Shown here piece after piece: positions 12,301-24,300 of a stretch of DNA of 64,000 nt. Source of the DNA: Liolophura sinensis (taxonomy: Eukaryota; Mollusca; Polyplacophora; Chitonida; Chitonidae); assembly GCF_032854445.1 (NCBI RefSeq), contig NC_088304.1, positions 25,245,704-25,309,703 of the forward strand, written 5' to 3'. The notes beneath the pieces were generated by a model that did not search any database, was not told the origin of the DNA, and saw nothing but the letters and a program-made list of their open reading frames with translations. The position numbers and the translations under genes were made by a program. Every line of letters starts with the position of its first letter. Positions within the stretch are counted from its first letter, which is position 1.

Positions 12301-15300
12301 CTGAGTTTACAGCATGTTGGTTGACTGTTCTGAGTATAAATTCAGTGTTATTTTACTGTTTTACTCTGTGTAATGTACATGTACTTACTAGTGGACGGCT
12401 GGGTCAAGTCATGCCAAAGACTTTAAAAATGGTACTTCTTGCTGCCTGGCTTGACGCTCAGCACTAAGAGGTTAGAGCAAGGAAACAGGGTTGGTTGGCG
12501 TGGTGTCACTACTAATGTGACTGTGTGGGGTGTCTTGTCTGGTGTCACAAGAAGGTCATGTAAAATCCCAAGCATTTATTCATTCTTTCGTGTTGTTTGA
12601 CCGGTGCAGACATTACTCTGTATTGATATCATGTTGTCATGATTGCAGACATTGCTGTGTACAAATACGCCATCCTTTGAAGTGGAGAGACTACAGTTTT
12701 CACCCAGTGGCTGTCACCTGAGCTTGGCTGGGCCTGGGGGCGTTATCGTTCTGGAGCTGCCTCAACGGTGGGGAAGATTTGCAGAGTATGAAGGAGGGAA
12801 AGATGCCGTCTTGTGCAAGTATGGGAATGCTGTTGTTGAAATAAGCTTTACAGTTTACTACAAAAGACTTGTTTGTGTGACAAACAGGAAGCCATGATAC
12901 GTAATACCATTGATGTGTAATGTTGTTCAATTAAATTTAGGTCGAAATGAAAATATTTCTGGCATCATATCAAATTAAGCCTTGTTAGTTGCCGTTGTTT
13001 TATCCAAGAAAGTATAAAAATGTTTTTGCTTTTCTTTTTTTCTTTTTTTGTATTTCAGAACTATATCAGTTGGGGAGCGGTACTTTTCAAACCGTAAACA
13101 GATGAAGTTGTTAAAGGCTGAGTGGCACCCTGGTAGTGCAAATAGTAACCACATCACACTGCTCACCTCTGATAATGTTCTCAGGTGGGTCACAGTAACC
13201 ACATTACACCGCTCACCTCCGATAATGTTCTCAGGTGTGTCACAGTAACCACATCACACTGCTCACCACAGATAATGTTCTCAGGTGGGTCACAGTAACC
13301 ACATTACACCGCTCACCTCCAATAATGTTCTCAGGTGTGTCACAGTAACCACATCAGCCTTCTAACCTCAGATAATGTCCCAGTAACCACATCACACTGC
13401 TCACTGCAGATAATGTTCTCAGGTGTGTCACAGTAACCACATTACACTGCTCACCTCCAATAATGTTCTCAGGTGTGTCACAGTAACCACATCACACTGC
13501 TCACTGCAGATAATGTTCTCATATGAGTCATAGTAACCACATCACACTGCTCACTGCAGATAATGTTCTCAGGTGTGTCACAGTAACCACATTACACTGC
13601 TCACCTCCAATAATGTTCTCAGGTGTGTCACAGTAACCACATCACACTGCTCACTGCAGATAATGTTCTCATGTGAGTCACAGTAACCACATCACACTGC
13701 TCACCTCCAATAATGTTCTCAGGTGTGTCACAGTAACCACATTACATCGCTCACCTCCAATAATGTTCTCAGGTGTGTCACAGTAACCACATCACACTGC
13801 TCACCACAGATAATGTTCTCAGGTGAGTCATAGTAACCACATCACACTGCTCACTGCAGATAATGTTCTCAGGTGTGTCACAGTAACCACATCACACTGC
13901 TCACTGCAGATAATGTTCTCAGGTGTGTCACAGTAACCACATCACACTGCTCACCTCAGATAATGTTCTCAGGTGTGTCACAGTAACCACATCACACTGC
14001 TGACCTCAGATAATGTTCTCAGGTGTGTCACAGTAACCACATCACACTGCTCACCGCAGGAAAATTTCTCAGGTGTGTCACAGTAACCACATCACAGTGC
14101 TCATTTCAGACAATGTTCTCAGGTGAGTCACAGTGACCACATCAGCCTTCTCACGTCAGATAATGTCCTCAGGTGAGCCACAGTGACCCACATTACGCTG
14201 CCCACCTCAGATAATGTCCTCAGTTGAGTCACAGTAACCACATCACGCTGCCCACCTCAGATAATGTTCTCAGGTGGGTCACAGTGACCACGTCACACCG
14301 CTGACATCAGATAACGTCCTCAGGTGTGTCACAGTAACCATCACAGTTCTGGGGCCTCCGTGGCTCAGTCGGTTAGCGCACTAGCACAGCGTAATGACCT
14401 ATGAGTCTCTCACCAATGCCGTCGCTGTGAGTTCAAGTCCAGCTCATGCTGACTTCCTCTCCGGCTGTACGTGGGAAGGTCTGTCAGCAACCTGCGGATG
14501 GTCGTGGGTTTCCCCCGGGCTGTGCCTGGTTGCCACCCACCATAATGCTGGCCGCCGTTGTATAAGTGAAATATTCTTGAGTGCGGCGTAAAACACCATT
14601 CAAATAATCAAATCAAATAACATCACAGCCCTCACCTCAGACAATGTTCTCAGGTGAGACACAGTGACCACACCACGCTGCCCACCTCAGATAATGTCCT
14701 CAGGTGAGTCACAGTAACCACATCACACTGCTCACCTTAGATAATGTTCTCAGGTGAGACACAGTGACCACATTAGCCTTCTCACCTCAGATAATGTTCT
14801 CAGGTGGGTCACAGGAACCAAATCACATTGCCTACCTCAGGTAATGTTCCAAGGTGCATCACAGTAACCACATCACACTGCCCACCTCAGAAAATACTCT
14901 CAGGTGGGTCACAGGAACCAAATCACATTTCCTCACCTCAGATAATGCTCTTAGGTGAGCCACAGTAACCACATCAGCCTACTCACCTTAGATAATGTCC
15001 TCAATGGGATCAAGGTAACTGTCTCACAACGTTCACATCAAACTGCACACCTCAGATGAAGTTCTCAGGTGTGTTACAGTAACCATATTATTCACCTCAA
15101 ATAATGTTCTCAGGTGGGTCACACTAACCACATCACGCTGCTCACCTCAGATAATGTTCTCAGGGAGGGGTCACACTAACCACCTCACACTGCTCACTGC
15201 AGATAATGTACTCAAGGGGGTCAAGGTAACTGTATCATACCGTTCACATCACACTGCTGACCTCAGATAATGTTCTCAGGGAGGGGTCACACTAACCACC

Positions 15301-18300
15301 TCACACTGCTCACTGCAGATAATGTACTCAAGGAGGTCGAGGTAACTGTATCATACCATTCACATCACACTGCTGACCTCAGATAATGTATTCAGGGAGG
15401 GGTCACACTAACGACATCACACCAATTACCTGGATTGATTAATTACAGGTCAATTATATTAGTGTTTTTAAGTATCTATGAAGAACTGAGGTACATGTAG
15501 TTAACCAAAGGTAAAATGTCTTTGTCTTCGGAATTGGAAACATTCTGATAAGCGTGAAGTGTATCGCTGAGTTGTTTTGCTTTATTTTACTCTTCAGCAC
15601 TTACAACATCATTCAGCCTGAGCAACCTATAGAAATTATCACACTTTCTGACGGCGATGCTGGGAATGTTTCGAGGTTTCAGGCTGTTCTGGGGGATGTC
15701 GCCGTCAGTTTCGATTTCGGCCAGCCAGTGGAAATGGGTAAACAGAAGCAGACGGCATGGCCAGTGTACATCCTGAGGGGGAATGGAGATGTGCTGATGG
15801 CATATTCCAACCCTATGCTCTACACCAGCAGGTAAGTATCTGTCTGTAGGCCACGAAATTAGGAGCAAATGAAATAATCGTTCACTTGTCAGTTACATGG
15901 AGTGTAATTGTGCAGACCGATAAATCTGTTACGCTGATCTGTCCCCCAGAGCTTTCCCACAAATGCAGCATTTGAACTGTGTAGCTCTGAACGGGTATAT
16001 TAGAGTTGCCCACACAAGGTTAAGGGCTATCCTCAGGGTAGGATATCATGACAGCTAACACAAAACAGAAGTCATGTCAGTTGTTAGAGCTATCTGTTGT
16101 CTGTTTTCTGTTGTCCTGGGGCAGAACACAATCGCTAATACATCTGTGAACGAAAGCTGTCATTTGGCGTAATGCTACAAAGTGTTCTGTTGAACTTGAA
16201 CTCAATGCCGGTATGTTCTAAATGGAGTCACCAGCCTTCTGTTCCGACCAAATTTTGTTGAGATCTGGGTTTTGTTTATTAATCGGGTCAGTGCGTCTCC
16301 ACTCCTGTTATTTTTGCCGTCAAGTCCAGCCTACAACCACCTATTAACTTAGCGATGGTGTATAGGCAACTCGTGAGAAGGCTTCTGTGTTAAAAAAAAA
16401 AAAAAAAACGTTTGGCTAAGAAAGCACTGTTCGACTTTCGGCTACATTTTCCCACAGTGAGCGTGCGAACTACATGTCTCCTTTGTTATGTACACAACAC
16501 GTGCTAGCTGGTGACATTTGTCAGCCATGTATTGCGCTCTTAATGATCTAGCGGTAGGTGGAGAGAGTAACAGTAGGCAGAGAAAGGTGACATTCAGTGT
16601 AAACTTTCACTAGCCAACAACTTTCCATGAGCTGGTCAGCCTTGACATTCCCTTGTGTCAGTGGTTTTATCATTTCACCCTGTGGACGAAACCATTTTAT
16701 CAGACAAGGATGGTGAGAGCTTCATGAACCAGTTGGATATTACAGACACTACACTTAGCTTACTGTAGAAGTAATTATTAATCAAATAAAGAAAATACTC
16801 AGGGATATAACGCATGCTGGTTTGGCCTTGGAGGCCACGTGATTCTCAGCGTGTATGACAGATATGTTTTATGGTGGCTTCCTGATCCACCCTGATATAT
16901 GCGGATCACCTCTCATGCCGTGGCCCCACGTGTAGCCATTGTGCTATCTGGGGATTCTCAGCGTGTATGACACATATGTTTTATAGTGGCTTCCTGATCC
17001 ACCCTGATATATGTGGATCACCTCTCATGCCGTGGCCCCACATTTAGCCATTGTGCTATCCATGGATTCTCAGCATGTATGACACATATGTTTTATAGTG
17101 GCTTCCTGATCCACCCTGATATATGCGGATCACCTGTCATGCCGTGGCCCCACGTGTAGCCATTGTGCTATCCATGGATTCTGCTGGACATGAATGATGG
17201 CGCACAGTACTGCAATACAACCAACTTCATACGCAAAATTATTATAGACTTTGCCGAAGTTACAGTAGACGAAAGGAAAAAAATCTCCAAGGAAATACTG
17301 TTCATGACTTTATTAGCCACATGTTTATGTAACCAATTTGCGCAAACAATTGGTCTCTTTTCGTGTCATGGTGAAAACTGAATCATTTATTCAAGGCTTA
17401 AAACCCGTAATCGATTTTTGGGTTACGTCAACCACCCAAATTCTGCGTCTGAAACCTTCTGGCCCAGTAAATGTGTATGGTGTCAAACAGGAATAAATCA
17501 GTAAAGGAATGTGGGATTTGTCAGGTACCTGGTGAAGAAAGGTTGATGTGCCCAGGCATACATTTGATCACCGCCATATAAGGCTAAAGTCCTTCAGTGC
17601 ATTATTTAAGTAAAAGAGCAATCAAATAAGTAAGTTAATAAGAAACAATGTTTGACTTTGCCAGCCTCAAACCAGCGAAGAATAAATTCCCGGTACAAGG
17701 CCCGCTGCGGATGTTCCCACCTGCTGAGGACAACTATGGAACAGACGCCTGCTCCATTCTGTCCCTCAACAGCGACGTCCCTATCCTGGTCATTGCCACC
17801 TGCTCAGGAACTCTACACCTGTGTGTTTTGTCACCGTCTAAAGAGGACTTTGATGATTTACAGGTAATGTAAATGGTTGACCGTTTGTATTATATTTACA
17901 GTTGCTAATGATATTTGAGGATTCACAGGTAATATATATTTTTATTTCTTTATTAGCGTGTACATTTTCAAACCTTTGTAACAGTCAACTGAATCTTTTT
18001 CTGAAATAACATGTTCTTGTTACATGTCCTGAAACATTGGTAAATTCTGTGATCTATGTTTGATTTTAGGTTTTAAGCAAATTAGGTCTTGCAAGACTTA
18101 GCTTGAATTCATGCTAATTTTATTTGAGCACAGTCAGAGTCCTATTGGCGGACACCTGACTCGTCAGTTCTGTCAGCTGATGTCCCCGAGATGACCATGT
18201 GTGTGTATGAGAGTGTGGAGATAGAGCTGTCACTGACCACCATGTCAATGCAGACAGGAGAGATCATCGATGATGACTTCAGCTGTCCAATCAGGCTGGA

Positions 18301-21300
18301 GCGAGGTGAGTGTTTGGACAGAAGCCAGACAAAATATACCAAGAAAGTTTTTAAAATACCCTAAATAACCTAAAATTAAATACAATAAAATATTTTTTTT
18401 TTTTGTGCTGGAACTTACATTTCACCAGTAGGATATTATCCTACCATCCAAACTAACCTTAAACATTTCTGTAATCAACAGATTTCTCAGAATCAGGAAA
18501 TTAGCAAGTTTGTCGTGCACTGAATGTAACGTCATTCACAGTACGTTTCAAAATGGGGTGTTGATAATCCAACTTGCTATTTATACGCTCAAATCAATCT
18601 GCCAGAATTATTCCAGATGTGTGAATCTCTAGATTCTGTATGTAAATTTCTAGATGTATATATTTGTCTTCCACTAACGTGCAGAGTGTCGTGGGTTTCC
18701 CTCGGGCTCTGCTCGGTTTCCTCCCACCATAATGCTGACTGATGTCGTATAAGTGAAGTACTCTTGAGTGCAGAGTAAAACGTCAGTCAGATAAATACAT
18801 GAATCTATGTTTTTTGGTTGGCTGAAGCCACATCAGAGTAAAGAAAATAAAGTATTTTCAGATTTATACGTGGCCTTAACTTTTCAACTCATTTGTCTTT
18901 TCAGAATGAGGTCAAATGTTGTGAATTTTTTATGGATGTACATGTATCTTGTCCCTAAATAACACGTATGTTAAGACCTGATTGAACTACAAACTGTTTC
19001 ACATACATATATACTTATATACATATTTCCAGTGGAATAAAACTACTGTAGCCGTGTTTCTGGTTTTGTAGATCCGGGCTGCTCTGACCGCTTTTACTGT
19101 ACCCACGCTGCTGGCGTCCACACCGTGGCCTTGCCGTGGATCACGAACATCATCAACTACTGCTCAGATGGTGAATACAGTCTCGTGTATATAATCTCTG
19201 ATCGTGGAAGGCTGTATTAAATAATTTTGGCTTCTTTTTTCTTTTCAGCCATAGACCAGCTTTCTATGAACAACTTCAGCTTCAAATACAGCTGAATTTA
19301 TCTAAGCTCAGTGTAGCTCTCTTTTTGTAATCTTTTTTTTTTATGTATAAAATTTTATTGATATTTTTTGATAATATGTAATCGTTTTGCACATGTTATG
19401 CTATTTGTGTTTTGTCTGTGACAGACGGTACAGACGAGGACCTATCTTCTGCCCAGGAGTGTGTTGTGGAGCATCTAGTCTGTACCAAGCCCTTAGCCAG
19501 CAGGTAATGTGGTCTATATTTAACTTTACTGTACTAGGCTGCAGTGTTTTCATTTTATACATTTTTTCATATGTTTATTTGTTTGACTTGGTCTATTTAA
19601 CGCCATGCCCAAAACTATTTTGCTTACATGATAGATTTAAAGTGTGTGAAAGACTGTGAGGAAATCAAGCCATCTCAATGTGTACCTCTCGACATAGTGC
19701 AACAGTGAACTGGAACGTACAATTTGATTGGTAAAGGGCCAAATACTTAAAATGGGGCTGACCTTCAACTTGAATCCAAGCACTAATTTAGTAAAGCAAG
19801 GATATTTAGGCACAAAGGGAGACCACTGCTGTTGAATTGTTGCAGTTCGGAAATGAAATCAGATATTTGTCTACTGGGTGTGCGATACAGTGATTATTGT
19901 TTACAGTACAACTCTGTTTTCTGCAATTTTCAGAAGCATTTGAGCTTGTAACACCAGCTTGTGTGGGCACCTTCACCATTATTGGCAGATGCGAGTTGTT
20001 CGTGTTGTCGTCCAGTTTCAAAATCTGAATTGATTGTACGAATGATAATTACATTTAATGAATGATTTTGGTATATGCTTTATTCAGTCCCTCATCACCA
20101 GTGGGCGGAGTTTGTGTAGTAAGTGACCACACCCCAGGACCCACCCTTCTTGTACTGACTAATGAGATGGAGTTTATTGCCCTGCCACTCAGGTATGGCC
20201 ACACCCTGTAACTAGTCAGGAAAAATTGATATTGGACAACAGATTGTTTTATAGATAATAATAATAAATCCACGTTCAACCGTGAGTCTTAAGTATGATA
20301 TAATAATATTATTCCTCCTTTATACGTGTGAAATGTCAGAGTCTTATGTTCAAGACATTATTTAATAATTGCGAACTCTAAAGGGTTTTCCATTTTTTCT
20401 ATCTATGATAATATACTTTAGCTGAGATCATTGTAAGAAGTCACATCCTAAGCCAGCTTGAAAACAATCTGTAAAGCTGAAGAGGGACCTCCATGGGCTA
20501 GTGCATAGCATGTTGGCGCAGCATAATGATCCAGGGCCCAGTTGTTTGAAAGTGTATTAGCTAAAACTGGTATTGAGTCGGTTTTATAATAAGGATTTTT
20601 TAGACAAATTCAGAAGCCAATAAAGCTGACCAAAGGCTAAAATCTATCAGCAGCAGGCTTGGTTCATATTTAATATACTGTTATGCAATTATTTTTGGGT
20701 AAAGTGCAAAACTGAGGACTTGGTTTAAAGTTAAATGTGATATTAAGTCTTTGAACAACCGGGCCCAGAAGTCTCTCACCAGGTCTGGCAGCAACCTTTG
20801 GGTGGTCATGTGTTTCACCCTGGCTCTGCCCGGTGTCCTGCCACTATAATTGTGGCTTTCATTGTATAAGTGAAATATTCTTGAGTAAGAGGCGAAACAC
20901 TAATGAGATGGGTGAAACAATAATGAGACTCATTAAATGAGTAATGAAACAATAATGAGACATTATTAAATAAATAATGAAACAATAGTGAGACACATTA
21001 AATGAATAATGAAACAATAATGAGACACATTAAATGAATACATATAAATACATAGAAAAAGGTGGAAATAATAATGCCTTTGTTTTGTATGTTACAGCAC
21101 AAAATACAGAAGTGCCCCCACCCCTCTGGTGTCACTGTCACCCAGTAAGACTATGAAGTCACCCCTGAGGCGATTAAGCAAAGAGCCATTTGAACAACAC
21201 ATTCGAGGATTACTCAAGAGGCAGACCTCCAACCCTCTGCTGAGGTGAGTGTCCATGTTTTCCGTTAGCAGAGAATAGGGGAGTTACAAGATTGAACTCT

Positions 21301-24300
21301 TGTTGTTATAGGTAAAAATAGTCCTTCTGTGTCATGTGACTTGTTAAAAATGTTTGGCAGTTTTTGTTGACATTGGTGCACTGATTACCCATCTTGCATT
21401 GCTCTGGATACATCAATGACACCACTTTCCTTCGGGAACTTCATACACAAACGTCCAGCATCTCAATTCTTTCCATTGTTCACATTCCATCATATCACAG
21501 GTCACATGGTACAGAAGGGTATGTTTTTTACCTTAAGCAGTAAAAGAGTGTGAACTTCAAACTCCTGTTTTGGTTGTTTTGTTCAATATTAAACTGTGAC
21601 TGAGCAGATTTACCCTTGGACAGATAGGCACAGTTTCTTGTAGACTCATTAGGAAACCTTACTATTAGAACTGGATCCAAATGTGATGTTTTGACCAAAG
21701 AAAAATTCATGTTTATTGCAAGAAATTCTTATTTCTTTATTTGACTGGAGTTTTTCGCTGCACTCAAGAACATTTCACTTATACGACATCAGCCAATGTG
21801 ATCGTGGGAGGAAACCAGGCAACAACAAGGGGAAGCCCACGACCATCTGCAGATTGCTGGATGACCCTCCCAGGGTGTTATTGTCCTTCAGTGAAGAATT
21901 CCTGGTCACCCACACACAACACAGCTTCACGTAGCTTAAGGTCTTCTCCTAATTGGACCAGGTGGTCTCCATGGCCAAGGGGGTTAGCACAGAGCAATGA
22001 CCCAGAGGCCTCCCACCAATCTAGCTTGATGTGAGTTCAAATCCAGATCATGCTGGCTTTCTCTCTGGCCTTACATGGGAAGGTGTGTCAGCAATCTGCG
22101 AATGGTCATGGGTTTCTTCTCGGCTTTGCCCGGTTTCCTCAGGCCATAATGCTGGTCATATAAGTGGAATATTCTTGAGTAAAGCGTAAAACACGAATCC
22201 AATAAATAGATAAATGATTGCATGAGTAGTTTAACCCTGTTATAAATGGACATCCAAAGGTCAGAAATATTATATAGGTAGCTAGAGGTTCATATTTAAC
22301 CTGAGTTTTATAGCCATAAAGATTTGAAGCAGTTTTCAAACAATACACATAAGCATATCTTGTACAGTATTTGTGGCTTGAATGGTATCATTGTAAAATG
22401 TTGACCTTGAGTTATTTGTGTCGTTTTTTTCTGTCAAGGTCAAGCCATGAAGCTGACCTTTCCCCACAAGAATGTTTTGAGCTTCTTACTAGAGCAACAC
22501 AAGTTTTCCGTGAAGAGTACATCCAAAAACAGGATCTGGTCAGGGAGGAAGTAGAAAAACGGTGAGGACTTTGTTTGGTTTCTAACCACTAAATCTAAAT
22601 TCTTTTTGCTCAGTATTCATTTTTATGAAATTTCAGTACATCATTCTATCCCTCTGGTCATCAATTCATCTATGTGATGTGGAAAAATCTTGAATATAGA
22701 TTTATATAAAATCTAAGAAAATCTCAGGGAGTAGGAAGCTTATTGCAAGTAAACATTGTTGCATTAAATTTAATTTTGGCTCAATTGTGAAGAAATATTA
22801 AAAATTTTGATTCAAGTCCATTTATGTTATTTTGTAAACTTGTGCATCTCAACATAACTAGGAAACGTTTTTGAAGTGAACGTTGTTTTTTACCCAATAC
22901 ATGTTTTGTAATGGCTTGTGCATTTTGTGAGGGATGTAGTGCGTTTTATTTTATATATATATATTTTTTTTTAGTCTTTATTTTTTTTTTTTTTTTTTTT
23001 CTTTTATGCTGTCTGCATTTTTATATGACCGCCATTATGTTATTGCGATTTTGTCTGTCTATCGGAGTCCGGGCTATAACTCCAACAGTTTTCTGCATAA
23101 AGTTTTAATTTTGGTGGATACATATATACACAGATGACGATGTGTTGCAACTAACATTTGTTCCTTTCCGCAGTTGTCATGGTTGCCAGATTGCCATTTC
23201 CCTATGTATACTATATGAAAAAATGTAATTTTCTGTCCGAGCTGGAACTTAAAACAGTTTTCTGCATAGAATTTTAATTTTTGGTGGATACATAGATACA
23301 CAGATGACAATGTGTTAAGACTCACATTTGTCCATTTTTGAGGTTGTCATGGTAACCAGACAGCCATTTTCCTTACATATACTATATGGATAGATATGGT
23401 TTTATCTCCAGGCTACAACTCAAACTGTTTTCCACATAAAGATTGGATTTGAGGTGGACACCTTTGTTCACTTGAGATGAAGATTCCCCTCAGGGGTTAT
23501 ACTGACTACAATGCTGCTGGAATTTTTTTCTACATTTCAAACAAATAAATTTGTTGCGGCACATGTTTTGTTCATCTGAACACTCGTTTGGGTTTGTTAT
23601 GCTACTCTTAATCGTTTAGTTTTAATTTCTTTCTCATCGCGTTTATACAGTGTGAATATCTTGAAGCGACAGAAGGAACAACAGCAGAAGGATTTGAAGA
23701 TTTTGGAGCAGACCAAAAGTAGCATGAGGAACATGGCCGAAAATCTGGCAGAGAAATATGAAGAGACCCAGGAGAAACAAGACGAGCTTCTCAAGAGGTG
23801 TGTGACTGGTGGACATAATCTTGTCAAGCCAAGGGGTAAAAAAGAAACACTACAAATGATGATTATTCATTGGCTGAACACAGCCATTATCTGCGTTGTC
23901 TGTTGCAAACATGGGCAGATTACTGCTTCATTCGATGATGGTAATGTCAACATGTATGAGTTGTGACACAACAATACACGTGTGTGTGGGGTGGGGGGGA
24001 GGGGGTAGTAGGGAGGTGGGGGGTGAAGTGGGGATGGACAATAGCCATAAAGCGTTATCTCTCCTTTTCGATTTCCTGGTTCTTTGTCCGCAAAAATAAT
24101 AATCCAGAGCTAAGTAAAAACTTATCATATTGAACAAAAGGGGGCAAAGGTGGTTAACATGCCAGAGCAGTGAAGTGACCCAGAAGCCTCTCACTAATGC
24201 GATCGCTGAGAGTTAAAATCAAGCTCTTGATGGTTTCCTCTCCAGCCGTATGTGGAAAGGTCTGCCAGCTACCTGCAGATTGCCGTGGGTTTTCTCCAGG

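Larger units (their letters stand above)
7424..12648 (+). other. NUP88 intron 1, SINE-rich
   Basis: This 5.2-kb intron contains no recognised coding exon. It holds two reverse SINEs (about 8640-9310), a TA microsatellite near 9350-9385, a 20-bp tandem repeat at 11281-11400, and three forward SINE-B copies (11462-12547). The remaining 9400-11250 region is AT-rich, and I see nothing identifiable in it apart from C-, A- and T-runs. Confidence 0.7.
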
